Made by a program: the position numbers and the translations under genes | In this document: piece after piece, positions 11,430 through 20,553 of the stretch | Position numbering within the stretch: the stretch's first letter is position 1 | Layout: each line of letters opens with the position of its first letter | Notes under the pieces: generated by a model | What the model was told of the DNA's origin: nothing | The model's database searches: none | What the model saw: only the letters and a program-made list of their open reading frames with translations | Assembly: GCF_005503365.1 (NCBI RefSeq) | Contig: NZ_SCML01000034.1 | Location: 1-64,000 of the forward strand | Direction: 5' to 3' | DNA from: Hydrogenophaga sp. 2FB | GTDB taxonomy: Bacteria; Pseudomonadota; Gammaproteobacteria; Burkholderiales; Burkholderiaceae_C | Length of the DNA: 64,000 bases

Positions 11430-13049
11430 ATGTCCGATCTTTCCCAACAGGTGCGCCGCCGCCGCACGTTTGCCATCATTTCCCACCCCGACGCGGGCAA
11501 GACCACCCTCACCGAAAAGCTGTTGCTGTTCTCGGGCGCGATCAACATCGCGGGCAGCGTGAAGGCGCGCAAGGCCGCGCGCCACGCCACCAGCGACTGG
11601 ATGGAGATCGAAAAGCAGCGTGGCATTTCGGTCGCCTCATCGGTGATGCAGATGGAATACCGCGATTGCGTGATCAACCTGCTGGACACCCCGGGTCACC
11701 AGGACTTCTCCGAAGACACCTACCGCGTGCTCACCGCGGTCGACGCAGCGCTGATGGTGATCGACGCCGGCAATGGCGTGGAGCCGCAGACGCGCCGCCT
11801 GCTGCAGGTGTGCCGCGCGCGCAACACGCCCATCCTGACCTTCGTGAACAAGATGGACCGCGAGGTGCAAGCCCCGCTGGACCTGATGGACGAAATCGAA
11901 CGCGAGCTCGGCATGACCGTGGTGCCGTTCACCTGGCCGGTGGGCATGGGCAAGACCTTCCGTGGCGTGTTCGACCGCCGCACCGACCAGATGCGCGTGT
12001 TCGCCGCCGGTGAAGACCGCCGTGGTGGCGATGAGGACGTGCTGGCCGGCCTGAACAACCCCGAGAGCGTCAAACGCTTCGGCTCGGAATTCGAGCAGGC
12101 GCGCGACGAGCTCGAACTCGTGGCCGGCGCGTCTCCGGCGTTCGACGAAGCGCAATTCCTCGCCGGCAAGCAGACCCCGATGCTGTTTGGCTCCGCCGTG
12201 AACAACTTCGGCGTGCGCGAAGTGCTCGACGCACTGGTAGACCTGGCGCCCCCGCCCGGCGAGCGCCCGGCGATCCAGCGCACCGTCAAACCCGAAGAGC
12301 CCAAATTCAGCGGCGTGGTGTTCAAGATCCAGGCCAACATGGACCCGTCGCACCGCGACCGCATTGCCTTCGTGCGCCTGGCCAGTGGCCACTTCGTGCG
12401 CGGCATGAAGCTCAAGGTGGTGCGTTCGGGCAAGGACCTGCGGCCCAACACCGTGGTGAGCTTCCTCTCACAGCGCCGCGAACTGCTCGACGAGGCCTTT
12501 GCCGGCGACATCATCGGCATTCCGAACCACGGCGTGCTGCAGCTGGGCGACACGCTCACCGAGGGCGAGAACCTGCAATTCACCGGCCTGCCTTTCTTCG
12601 CCCCGGAAATCATCCGCAGCGTGGAAGTGGCCGACCCGCTGCGCAGCAAGCAGTTGCGCGCCGGTCTCACCCAGCTTGGCGAAGAAGGCGCGATCCAGGT
12701 GTTCCGCCCGGTGGCGGGTTCGGTGCTGCTGCTCGGTGCCGTGGGTCAGTTGCAGTTCGAAGTGGTGGCACACCGGTTGGAGCATGAGTACGGCGTAAAG
12801 GCGCGCATCATGAACAGCCCCTACCAGGTGGCACGTTGGGTAACGTGCTCGCCCGAAGACGGCGGCGAGATCGAACTCAAGCGCTTCATCGACGCCAACA
12901 GCCACCGCGTGGCGCTGGACGCCGTGAACGCGCCCACTTTGCTGGTGGACCACTCGGCCACGCTGCGCGCCGTGGAAGCGAACTGGCCGAAGATCAAGTT
13001 CCATGCGATGCGGGAGCACGCAGGGCTGGTGTTCCACAAAGGGGTTTGA
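11430..13049 (+). CDS. prfC: Peptide chain release factor 3
   Basis: GTPase that removes RF1/RF2 from the ribosome after termination, 539 residues. G1 is SHPDAGKTTLTEK at about 18-30, G3 DTPGHQDF near 86-93 and G4 NKMD near 140. The RF3-specific SVKARKAARHATSDWMEIEKQRGIS switch region separates it from EF-G. Domain II and the C-terminal domain (GAVGQLQFEVVAHRLEHEYG) are complete. A repeat-derived hairpin between prfC and convergent purN may terminate both. Confidence 0.97.
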   Translation: MSDLSQQVRRRRTFAIISHPDAGKTTLTEKLLLFSGAINIAGSVKARKAARHATSDWMEIEKQRGISVASSVMQMEYRDCVINLLDTPGHQDFSEDTYRVLTAVDAALMVIDAGNGVEPQTRRLLQVCRARNTPILTFVNKMDREVQAPLDLMDEIERELGMTVVPFTWPVGMGKTFRGVFDRRTDQMRVFAAGEDRRGGDEDVLAGLNNPESVKRFGSEFEQARDELELVAGASPAFDEAQFLAGKQTPMLFGSAVNNFGVREVLDALVDLAPPPGERPAIQRTVKPEEPKFSGVVFKIQANMDPSHRDRIAFVRLASGHFVRGMKLKVVRSGKDLRPNTVVSFLSQRRELLDEAFAGDIIGIPNHGVLQLGDTLTEGENLQFTGLPFFAPEIIRSVEVADPLRSKQLRAGLTQLGEEGAIQVFRPVAGSVLLLGAVGQLQFEVVAHRLEHEYGVKARIMNSPYQVARWVTCSPEDGGEIELKRFIDANSHRVALDAVNAPTLLVDHSATLRAVEANWPKIKFHAMREHAGLVFHKGV

Positions 13050-13102
13050 GGGGCTGCCCTCACCCCAACCTTCTCCCCGAGGGAGAGGGGGCAAGGCCCC
13101 TC
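13048..13102. repeat. Inverted-repeat element between prfC and purN
   Basis: GAGGGGC at the prfC stop pairs with GGCCCCTC at the purN stop. Inside are CCCTCACCCC and a TCTCCC...GGGAGA stem. This GAGGGAGAGGG-type sequence is a widely scattered intergenic repeat in proteobacteria (recalled, not searched). With both flanking genes ending in it, it may serve as a two-way transcription end, although no T-run is present. Confidence 0.55.
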
Positions 13103-13691
13103 AAGCCGCGATCAATCGCTCCACCGCACGCGGATACATGATGTGCTCTTGTGTGAGCACCCGCGCGGCCAGCCGTTCGGCCGTGTCGCCCGGCAACACC
13201 GGCACCACCGCCTGGTCCAGGATGTCGCCATGATCGAGTTCGTTGGTCACGCGGTGCACCGTGGCGCCAGCGAAGCGGCAACCCATCTCGATCGCGCGCT
13301 GGTGCGTCTTCAGCCCCGGAAACGCGGGCAAGAGGCTGGGGTGGATGTTGACCAGGCGTCCTTCGTAGTGCTGCACAAAGCCCGGCGTGAGGATGCGCAT
13401 GAAGCCGGCGAGTACCACCAGCGTCGGGGCGTGGCGGTCGATTTCGCCCATCAGCGCGGCATCGAAGGCCTCGCGGCTGTCGTAGGCGGTGTGGTCGAGC
13501 GCGGCGGTGTTGATGCCCTGTTCCTTCGCCCACACCAGGCCCTTGGCGGCAGCCTTGTTGCTGATCACCGCGGCCACGCGCGCGCCGAACCGGGCTTGCC
13601 AGCGGTGTGTCCGGGCGGCCTCCACGATGGCGGCCATGTTGGAGCCGCCGCCAGAGATCAGAATCACGATGTTTTTGTTCACGCCAGACAT
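13101..13691 (-). CDS. purN: Phosphoribosylglycinamide formyltransferase PurN
   Basis: Third step of purine synthesis: formyl transfer from 10-formyl-THF to GAR. 196 residues, normal length. Phosphate-binding ISGGGSNM is at 12-19, followed by the folate/catalytic region with [13 protein letters not shown] (catalytic His) and [10 protein letters not shown] (catalytic Asp). The start at 13691 opens with a standard [16 protein letters not shown]; a longer frame to 13811 lies in yceH and is rejected. It is divergent from yceH with only 14 bp between start codons, so each promoter must lie in the other gene or the starts are regulated together. Confidence 0.96.
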   Translation of the reverse strand: MSGVNKNIVILISGGGSNMAAIVEAARTHRWQARFGARVAAVISNKAAAKGLVWAKEQGINTAALDHTAYDSREAFDAALMGEIDRHAPTLVVLAGFMRILTPGFVQHYEGRLVNIHPSLLPAFPGLKTHQRAIEMGCRFAGATVHRVTNELDHGDILDQAVVPVLPGDTAERLAARVLTQEHIMYPRAVERLIAA

Positions 13692-13705
13692 GGCCGGGAA
13701 GTGTA

Positions 13706-14428
13706 ATGACCTCAGACCTGCAAACCGGCCGCCCGCGCGGCCACGATTTTCAACAGCGCCCGCTCTCCCCCACCGAGGCGCGCGTGCTCGGCACCTTGAT
13801 GGAGAAGGCACGCACCGTGCCCGACAGCTATCCCCTGACGCTCAATACGCTGGTGACCGGCTGCAACCAGAAGTCCAGCCGCGAACCCGTCATGAACCTG
13901 CCCGACGCGGCCGTTCTGCAGGCACTGGACGAGTTGCGCAGCCTGCACATGGTGCTCGAAGGCAGCGGCAGCCGCGTCACGCGCTACGAACACAACTTCA
14001 CGCGCGCCGTGGGCGTGCCCGATCAATCCGCCGTGCTGCTGGGCATGCTGATGCTGCGCGGCCCGCAGACCGCGGGTGAGCTGCGCCTGAACACCGAGCG
14101 CTGGTACAAGTTTCTCGACATTGCCTCGGTCGACGGCTTTCTGGAAGAACTGCAGGACCGCAGCGCCGAGAAGGGTGGCCCGCTGGTGGTGAAGTTGCCG
14201 CGCGCGCCGGGCGCGCGCGAACAGCGCTGGGCCCACCTGCTCTGCGGCCCGGTGGACGCCACCGCGCTGGCCGCGGCGTCGGCCACGCCCGGCGGCGCCG
14301 CCACCGAGGACGAACTCATTGCCCTCACCCGCCGCATCGCGGCCCTGGAAAACACCGTGTCCACGTTGCAGGACCAACTCCAGAATCTGCACGAGCAACT
14401 CGGCTTGTCACAGCCCGGACAGCCATAA
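13706..14428 (+). CDS. YceH family protein (DUF480)
   Basis: 240 residues. It has the YceH hallmarks: [20 protein letters not shown] near residue 17, then [21 protein letters not shown], two winged-helix-like repeats, and a C-terminal coiled coil ([28 protein letters not shown]). The family's molecular role is not established. The ATG at 13706 gives the family-like start; 33 residues further upstream in frame lie across the purN start and are rejected. Confidence 0.9.
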   Translation: MTSDLQTGRPRGHDFQQRPLSPTEARVLGTLMEKARTVPDSYPLTLNTLVTGCNQKSSREPVMNLPDAAVLQALDELRSLHMVLEGSGSRVTRYEHNFTRAVGVPDQSAVLLGMLMLRGPQTAGELRLNTERWYKFLDIASVDGFLEELQDRSAEKGGPLVVKLPRAPGAREQRWAHLLCGPVDATALAAASATPGGAATEDELIALTRRIAALENTVSTLQDQLQNLHEQLGLSQPGQP

Positions 14429-14505
14429 AACGAACGGTCGTGCGAAACTGGCCATTGGTTCAATTTGCCGGCACACACCCTGTGGCGGCCACAGGAGACA
14501 TTTCC

Positions 14506-15687
14506 ATGGATTTGGCATTCACGCCCGAAGAACAGGCGTTTCGGGAAGAGATTCGCGCCTGGGTCAAGGCCAACCTGCCCGCCGAGATCGCGCACAAGGT
14601 CCACAACGCGCTGCGCCTGACGCGCGACGATTTGCAACGCTGGGCCAAGATTCTGGGCAAGAAGGGCTGGCTGGGCTGGGGCTGGCCCAAGGAATTCGGC
14701 GGCCCGGGCTGGACGGCCGTGCAAAAGCACCTGTTCGAAGAAGAATGCGCCCTGGCCGGCGCGCCGCGCGTGATCCCCTTCGGCCCCGTCATGGTGGCAC
14801 CGGTGATCATGGCCTTTGGCAACAAGGAGCAGCAGCAGCGCTTCCTGCCCGGCATCGCCAGCGGCGAGGTGTGGTGGAGCCAGGGCTACAGCGAACCCGG
14901 TTCGGGCTCGGACCTGGCCTCCGTGAAGACCCGCGCCGAGCGCCAGGGCGACAAGTACATCGTCAATGGTCAGAAAACCTGGACCACGCTCGGCCAATAC
15001 GGCGAATGGATCTTCTGCCTGGTGCGCACCAGCAACGAAGGCAAACCGCAAACCGGCATCTCGTTCCTGCTGATCGACATGAAGTCGCCCGGCGTCTCGG
15101 TACGCCCGATCAAGCTGCTGGATGGCGAGAGCGAGGTCAACGAGGTCTGGTTCGACAACGTCGAGGTGCCGGCCGAGAACCTGATCGGTGAAGAGAACAA
15201 GGGCTGGACCTACGCCAAGCACCTGCTGAGCCACGAGCGCACCAACATCGCCGACGTGAACCGCGCCAAGCGCGAACTGGAGCGCCTCAAGCGTATCGCC
15301 AAAGCCGAAGGCGTGTGGGACGACCTGCGCTTTCGCGACCAGGTCGCGCTGCTCGAAGTGGACGTGGTGGCGCTGGAGATGCTGGTGCTGCGCGTGCTCT
15401 CGGCCGAAAAGTCGGGCAAGAACTCGCTCGACATCGCCGGCCTGCTCAAGATCAAAGGCAGCGAAATCCAGCAGCGCTACGCCGAACTCATGATGCTGGC
15501 GGCCGGGCCCTACAGCCTGCCCTTCATCGAAGAGGCCATGCAAGCCGGCTGGCAAGGCGACTTCCCTGGCGGCGTCACCGCCAACGCGCCGCTGGCATCG
15601 ACCTACTTCAACATGCGCAAGACCACCATCTACGGTGGCAGCAACGAAGTTCAACGCAACATCGTCGCGCAGACGGTTCTGGGCTGA
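14506..15687 (+). CDS. Acyl-CoA dehydrogenase (PimC-like large subunit)
   Basis: FAD-dependent acyl-CoA dehydrogenase, 393 residues. The FAD/acyl motif YSEPGSGSDLASVKTRA is near residue 130, the middle beta domain follows, and the C-terminal TIYGGSNEVQRNIVAQTVLG closes the fold. GGAGA lies eight bases before ATG 14506. It is followed after 10 bp by a second, shorter dehydrogenase. This pair resembles the pimeloyl-CoA dehydrogenase pair PimC/PimD, in which large and small subunits act together on dicarboxyl-CoA or branched substrates. The pairing is seen; the substrate is inference. Confidence 0.9.
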   Translation: MDLAFTPEEQAFREEIRAWVKANLPAEIAHKVHNALRLTRDDLQRWAKILGKKGWLGWGWPKEFGGPGWTAVQKHLFEEECALAGAPRVIPFGPVMVAPVIMAFGNKEQQQRFLPGIASGEVWWSQGYSEPGSGSDLASVKTRAERQGDKYIVNGQKTWTTLGQYGEWIFCLVRTSNEGKPQTGISFLLIDMKSPGVSVRPIKLLDGESEVNEVWFDNVEVPAENLIGEENKGWTYAKHLLSHERTNIADVNRAKRELERLKRIAKAEGVWDDLRFRDQVALLEVDVVALEMLVLRVLSAEKSGKNSLDIAGLLKIKGSEIQQRYAELMMLAAGPYSLPFIEEAMQAGWQGDFPGGVTANAPLASTYFNMRKTTIYGGSNEVQRNIVAQTVLG

Positions 15688-15697
15688 GGAGACACAC

Positions 15698-16813
15698 ATG
15701 GATTTCGATTTTTCCGACGACCAGCAACAACTGCGCGACGCCGTGCGCAAATGGGTCGACAAGGGCTACACCTTCGAGCGCCGCAACACCATCGTGGCAG
15801 CGGGTGGTTTTGACCGCGCGGCCTATGGCGAACTGGCCGAACTCGGCCTGGCCGGTCTGTACGTGAGCGAGGACGACGGCGGCCTGGGCATGGGTCCGAT
15901 CGAAGGCATGGTGGTGATGGAAGAGCTGGGCCGCGGCATCGTGCTCGAACCCCTTGGCCAGACCCTCGTCACCTCCGGCGTGCTGGGTGGCTACGCCCCC
16001 GCCGAGCTCAAGGCAGCGTGGCTGTCGCGCATGGCCTCGGGCGAAGCGCTGGTGGTGCTCGCGCACCAGGAGCGCAAGGCCCGCTACAAGCTCGACGTGT
16101 GCACCACCACCGCGACCCAGGCCGGCACGGGCTGGACGCTGTCAGGCACCAAGAACCTGGTGCCCGCCGCCGACCAGGCCGACGCCTTCGTCGTGCCCGC
16201 CAGCGTGGGCGGCAAGCTGGCGCTGTTCCTCGTCGAACGCACCGCATCGGGCCTGACCACGAGCGGCTATCCCATGCAGGACGGCTCGCGCGCCGGCGAC
16301 TTGACGCTCAAAGATGCGCCAGCCCAGTTGATCACCCAGGACGGCCTCACCGCCCTGGAGCACGGCGTGGACATCGGCATTGCCGCCGTCTGCGCCGAAG
16401 CCGTCGGTGTGATGGACAAGACGCTGGCGATCACGGTCGAGTACATGAACACGCGCAAGCAGTTCGGCGTGGCCATCGCCACCTTCCAGGCGCTGCGCCA
16501 CCGCGTGGCCGACATGAAGATGCAGCTCGAACTGGCGCGGTCCATGAGCTACTACGCCAGCCTCAAGCTCAACGCACCTGCGGCGGAGCGCCGCGCGGCG
16601 ATGGCGCGCGCCAAGGTGCAGCTGGGCACGTCCATGCGTTTCGTCGGCCAGCAAGCGGTGCAACTGCACGGCGGCATCGGCGTGACCGACGAGTACATCG
16701 TGAGCCACTACTTCAAGAAGCTCACGCAGCTGGACATGACGTTCGGTGACACGCTGCACCACCTGGGCGAGGTGTCTTCGCGCATGCAGGACACGGCCGG
16801 CGTGTTCGCCTGA
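15698..16813 (+). CDS. Acyl-CoA dehydrogenase (PimD-like small subunit)
   Basis: 371 residues. Starts MDFDFSDDQQQLRDAVRKWV after a GAGGAG site; longer in-frame sequence overlaps the partner gene. The N-terminal helical domain and C-terminal four-helix domain are normal, ending with QLHGGIGVTDEYIVSHYFKK. The middle region (NLVPAADQADAFVVPA) lacks the usual EPxxGSD FAD motif seen in its partner, as in small subunits of heteromeric dehydrogenases. It probably forms a complex with the upstream enzyme in beta-oxidation of a CoA ester that I cannot name. Confidence 0.88.
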   Translation: MDFDFSDDQQQLRDAVRKWVDKGYTFERRNTIVAAGGFDRAAYGELAELGLAGLYVSEDDGGLGMGPIEGMVVMEELGRGIVLEPLGQTLVTSGVLGGYAPAELKAAWLSRMASGEALVVLAHQERKARYKLDVCTTTATQAGTGWTLSGTKNLVPAADQADAFVVPASVGGKLALFLVERTASGLTTSGYPMQDGSRAGDLTLKDAPAQLITQDGLTALEHGVDIGIAAVCAEAVGVMDKTLAITVEYMNTRKQFGVAIATFQALRHRVADMKMQLELARSMSYYASLKLNAPAAERRAAMARAKVQLGTSMRFVGQQAVQLHGGIGVTDEYIVSHYFKKLTQLDMTFGDTLHHLGEVSSRMQDTAGVFA

Positions 16814-16816
16814 CCC

Positions 16817-17980
16817 TCAGCCCACCAGGCTCGCCAGATCCAGCATGCCCGTGCCCCACAGGCCAATGACCACGTGGGACACGGACACGCCCAGCAGCGA
16901 GCCGTGGCGGTGATACAGCCAGCCCCAGAACAGGCCAGGCACAAACACTGCCAATGCATAGCCCAGCCCGAGGTGCTGGTGGCTGACGGAGAACACCGCG
17001 TTGGACACCACGATGGCCTGCAGCGGCACCCACCGACCGGTGAGCATGCGCGTGAGCGCGCCTTGCATCAGCCCGCGGGCAACAAACTCCTGCACCGGCG
17101 AGAGCAGCACGTACAGACCGTAGGCCAGCAAGGTGGCCAGCGCGCCAGCGGGCGACACCCAGGGCTTGAACATGGGCATGCCGGCGTGGGCCGGGCTCCC
17201 GTGCAGCAGCACAAACTTGCCCAGCGTGAGGGCAGCGCAGAACACCGCGCTCCAGACGAGGCTGTCGACCAGCACCCACTGCCAGCGCGCCAGCGTGAAG
17301 CCAAAGGTCTGCGGGGGGAAACCACTGGCTTTCATGATCCACGCCGAACCCGCGGCCATCAGCATCAGCAGCGCCGACGTGGTCAGCGTGCTCGAACTGG
17401 CCTCGGCCGAGAACTCGCGCAACACCCCGAGGGCCGAGGTGTAGACGAACATCATCAGGATGACGTGGGTGAACAGCGTGCCGAACGACACCCGGATGCG
17501 GTACTGCTCCATGCGATCGCGCTGCCATTGCGCGGCCACGTCGCTCACGCGGGTGAGCCGTTCGCCCAAGGCGTCGGCATGGGCGCGCATCGACAGCGCG
17601 AAGAGATCCACACCCGTGCGTGCGCGGAATGTGTCGAACGCGGACGGCGTGATCGACCACACTTCCGCGGCCGTCTCCGCGGTCACCGTGGCCGACCGCG
17701 GCGCGCCCGACAGCACGCCCATCTCGCCAAACGAGGTGCCGGCCTCCACACTGCCCAGCCGCGCGCCCTGCGCACCCTTGTAGATGCCCACACGGCCCGC
17801 GGTGAGCAGGCACACCCGATCGGCCTGTTCGCCTTCGACCAGAATGTGCTCGCCCTCGGCGTACACCTGGCGCGCCAGCAAGTCCTCCAGATGGACCACG
17901 AGGTCGCTGGGCACGTGGGCCAGGAACAGGTTCGTGCGCCAGGCATCCGGGGCCGCCATGGCATTCTCTTGGTTGCTCAT
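16817..17980 (-). CDS. Cyclic-nucleotide-binding domain fused to CPBP-type intramembrane protease
   Basis: 387 residues in two parts. Residues 18-125 form a cNMP-binding barrel with an intact phosphate-binding cassette (FGEMGVLSGAPRSATV, Glu86 and Arg95). Residues 165-385 are a CPBP (CAAX/Abi) membrane domain with about seven helices. Of its three motifs, the EExxxR motif reads QEFVAR (297-302), so the first Glu is Gln; FxxxH (330-334) and the last His369 are present. GGATGAG precedes the ATG chosen at 17980; MAAPDAW at 17959 is an alternative. It is convergent with the dehydrogenase pair (3-bp gap). A nucleotide-gated membrane protease is the obvious reading, but the Gln makes catalysis uncertain. 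Confidence 0.85.
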   Translation of the reverse strand: MSNQENAMAAPDAWRTNLFLAHVPSDLVVHLEDLLARQVYAEGEHILVEGEQADRVCLLTAGRVGIYKGAQGARLGSVEAGTSFGEMGVLSGAPRSATVTAETAAEVWSITPSAFDTFRARTGVDLFALSMRAHADALGERLTRVSDVAAQWQRDRMEQYRIRVSFGTLFTHVILMMFVYTSALGVLREFSAEASSSTLTTSALLMLMAAGSAWIMKASGFPPQTFGFTLARWQWVLVDSLVWSAVFCAALTLGKFVLLHGSPAHAGMPMFKPWVSPAGALATLLAYGLYVLLSPVQEFVARGLMQGALTRMLTGRWVPLQAIVVSNAVFSVSHQHLGLGYALAVFVPGLFWGWLYHRHGSLLGVSVSHVVIGLWGTGMLDLASLVG

Positions 17981-18087
17981 CTCATCCAGGACCCCGTGAA
18001 GTCGCCACCACACACCCTTGATCGCGCAGCCATGTTAGCCGCAAGCCCGGCACACCCATCCCCCATGCGCCACCTGAAAGCACAACC

Positions 18088-18921
18088 GTGAGCCAGCGCG
18101 CGCACGACGCGGTCGCGGCCGGCTACAACTCCGGCAGCGGCATCATCGCGGACAAGAACCGCGAGGTGGCGGCGAAGCTGGGCGAGCGTTTGCGCTTGCG
18201 GACGGGACCGCTGGCCGTGGCCGATCTGGGTGTGGGCGATGGCGCCATGCTGGCCCAACTGGCGGCTTTGGGCCTGCCCCTGGTGATGACGGGGCTCGAC
18301 GTCTCGCCCGCGATGTTGAAGCTGGCCGCGGCACGAATCCCGTTGAAGACCGTGCACGCGCCCGCGCAACGGGCGCGCGAGGTGTTGCCCGCCGCCGCGT
18401 TTGACGCGGTGCTCGCGCATTTCATCCTGGCCTACGTGGACCGCCGCACGCTGCTGGAGCAAGCGCGCGGCTTGCTGGCGCCGGGCGGCGTGCTGTCGCT
18501 GGTGACCACCACCGAAGAAGGCGGCGGCCCCTTCTTCGAAGGGCTGGACCGCTTTTTCCTCCAGTCGCGCAACCCGCTCAAACGCGCGATCGGCCGCGTG
18601 TGCCAACGCGCGATCGCGCAGTCCCATGTGCCTGAAAGCTTCGCGTCGCTCGAAGCCGAGATCCACGCCGCCGGGCTGGTGGTGCTGCGGCGCGACACCA
18701 TGCGGCAACACATCACCTTCGACGATGCCGCCGCGGCCTACCGTTTCGGCATCGAAGAAGGCTGGGCCGCCAACTTCCTGGCCATGCCCGGTGTGCCGGT
18801 GCGCGCGGCCCAGGCGATCGCGCGCTGGGGCACCCGGCAGGCCACCTACCCGTTCTCGTTCACGCACGTGATCGAGATGCTGGAAATCGGCGTTGCCGCG
18901 CCGGCAGAGGGCGCGGATTGA
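18088..18921 (+). CDS. Class I SAM-dependent methyltransferase
   Basis: 277 residues from a GTG start. Motif I VADLGVGDGAMLAQL is near 44-58, motif II/III GLDVSPAMLKLAAAR follows, then the post-motif FDAVLAHFILAYVDR and LLAPGGVLSLVTTTEEGG. The last 70 residues (ITFDDAAAAYRFGIEEGW) are typical of small-molecule or lipid methyltransferases. The next gene starts within its stop codon (TTGA), so the two are translated together. Because the partner is a glycerolipid-type acyltransferase, a lipid substrate is a fair guess but is not shown. Confidence 0.8.
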   Translation: MSQRAHDAVAAGYNSGSGIIADKNREVAAKLGERLRLRTGPLAVADLGVGDGAMLAQLAALGLPLVMTGLDVSPAMLKLAAARIPLKTVHAPAQRAREVLPAAAFDAVLAHFILAYVDRRTLLEQARGLLAPGGVLSLVTTTEEGGGPFFEGLDRFFLQSRNPLKRAIGRVCQRAIAQSHVPESFASLEAEIHAAGLVVLRRDTMRQHITFDDAAAAYRFGIEEGWAANFLAMPGVPVRAAQAIARWGTRQATYPFSFTHVIEMLEIGVAAPAEGAD

Positions 18922-19517
18922 CGCGCGGCGTCACCACCTGGATCGGCCGCACCGCACTGCGCCTGGCCGGCTGGCGCGTGGACCCGGCGGTGCCGCAGGT
19001 GCCCAAGTACGTGCTGCTGTCCGCACCCCACACCAGCAACTGGGATTTCGTGGTCTTGATGGCCGCCGGCATGGCGCTGGGCATCTGGCCGCACTGGGTG
19101 GGCAAACACACCTTGTTCCGGCCGCCTTTCGGCACGCTGGCGCGGGCCCTGCGCGGCATTCCGGTCGACCGGCGCGCGCCGTCCAACATGGTCGCGCAAC
19201 TGGCCGGGCAATTCGCCCGGCGCGAGCGGCTGGTGTTGGCCATGCCACCCGAAGGCACGCGTGGCCGCGCGGCGTACTGGAAAAGCGGCTTCTACCGCGT
19301 GGCGCTCGCCGCCAAGGTGCCGGTGGCCATGGGCTATGTGGACTTCACCACCCGAACGGCCGCCATCGGACCCTTGCTGATGCCCACCGGCGATGTGCGC
19401 GCCGACATGGAGGTGGTGCGCGCCTTCTACGCCGGCAAACAGGGGCGCCATCCCGAGCGCCAGGGACCGATCCGGCTGGAGGCGGAAGACCGGTCCGGTT
19501 CCGCGTCCATCACCTGA
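18918..19517 (+). CDS. PlsC-like 1-acyl-glycerol-phosphate acyltransferase family protein
   Basis: 199 residues from a TTG overlapping the upstream stop. The acyltransferase HxxxxD motif is APHTSNWDF (near residue 38), and the substrate-binding PEGTRGR motif is near 110. There is no clear membrane helix beyond a weak hydrophobic N-terminal helix. The family transfers acyl groups from CoA or ACP to phosphoglycerides. Short PlsC-like proteins of this type, with APHTSNWDF in place of NHxSxxD, are common outside phospholipid synthesis, so the acceptor is open. Confidence 0.83.
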   Translation: MTRGVTTWIGRTALRLAGWRVDPAVPQVPKYVLLSAPHTSNWDFVVLMAAGMALGIWPHWVGKHTLFRPPFGTLARALRGIPVDRRAPSNMVAQLAGQFARRERLVLAMPPEGTRGRAAYWKSGFYRVALAAKVPVAMGYVDFTTRTAAIGPLLMPTGDVRADMEVVRAFYAGKQGRHPERQGPIRLEAEDRSGSASIT

Positions 19518-19539
19518 CGCCGGCGCCTTCGGGTCCGCA

Positions 19540-20439
19540 TCACCCGGTCGCCGCGAACCGCTGCAGCGATTCCATGAAGGCCCGGCTCAGCGGCGACAGC
19601 GAGCGCCCCATGCGCGTGACCACGCCCACCGCGCGCGACATCACCGGCCGCTGCAAAGGGATCGACACCAGTTCGTCGTTGTTGATCAGGTGAAGCGCCA
19701 GGCGCGGCAGCGCGATCAGGCCCAGGCCCGCCGCCACCAGGGCGCCCCCGGCGGCGACGCTGGGGTACTCCATCACCGCGTCCACATGCAAGCCCTTCTG
19801 CAGGAAGGCCGCATCGGTGATGGGTCGGATGCTGCTCTTGGGACCGCTGGCGATGAAGGGGCGCGACGCAAAGACCGACCACGGCACGGAGGCCTTGCCG
19901 GCCAACGGATCGTCGCGGCGGCACAGCAGCATGAAGGGGTCGTCCAGCAGGTGGCGGTATTGCAGCGGCTCGTGGGGCGATGGCCGCACGCTGATGGCCA
20001 GATCGGCGCGGCCTTCGTCGACCGCCAAGCGCAACACCTCCGCAGGGCCTTCGAGCAGGGAGAACTCGACCTGCGGGTGGTGGGCCCGAAACGCCGCAAT
20101 GGCCTTGGGCAACAGCGCCACGCCGGTCGACGGCAGCGCAGCGACCGTGACATGCCCGCTGCGTCCCTCGAGGAACTGCGACAACTCGCTGAACGAGCTG
20201 TTGAAGTTGTCCAGGATGCGCACGGCGATGGGCAGCAGCTCCTTGCCGGTCGGTGTGACTTCCACGTGCCGGGTGTCGCGATCGAAAAGCCGCTCGCCCA
20301 GCGCCGTCTCCAGCATCTTGATGGTGCGGCTCAGCGCCGGTTGGGACACGTGCAGGTTGTCTGCGGCAGCGCGAAAGTTGACCGTTCGGGCCACTTCGAC
20401 AAACGATTCCAGCTGTTGAAGATTGACACCGATGCGCAT
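19540..20439 (-). CDS. LysR-family transcriptional regulator
   Basis: 299 residues with an N-terminal winged helix-turn-helix (RTVNFRAAADNLHVSQPALSR, residues 19-40) and a LysR effector domain from about 90. It is divergent from the CoA-transferase operon with 114 bp between starts, the usual place of a LysR regulator for its own target operon. The intergenic AT-rich stretch near 20475-20495 probably holds the shared promoters. Ligand unknown; a CoA-transferase pathway acid is the likely inducer (inference). Confidence 0.92.
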   Translation of the reverse strand: MRIGVNLQQLESFVEVARTVNFRAAADNLHVSQPALSRTIKMLETALGERLFDRDTRHVEVTPTGKELLPIAVRILDNFNSSFSELSQFLEGRSGHVTVAALPSTGVALLPKAIAAFRAHHPQVEFSLLEGPAEVLRLAVDEGRADLAISVRPSPHEPLQYRHLLDDPFMLLCRRDDPLAGKASVPWSVFASRPFIASGPKSSIRPITDAAFLQKGLHVDAVMEYPSVAAGGALVAAGLGLIALPRLALHLINNDELVSIPLQRPVMSRAVGVVTRMGRSLSPLSRAFMESLQRFAATG

Positions 20440-20553
20440 GCGGGTCCTCGTTCCGATTGATCCAGATACGTTATCAGATTTATAGAATTATTCTCCTTCA
20501 CACATCACAAGCGTGGCTCCAGAATCGGCCTCCATACAGAGGAGCAAACCGAT

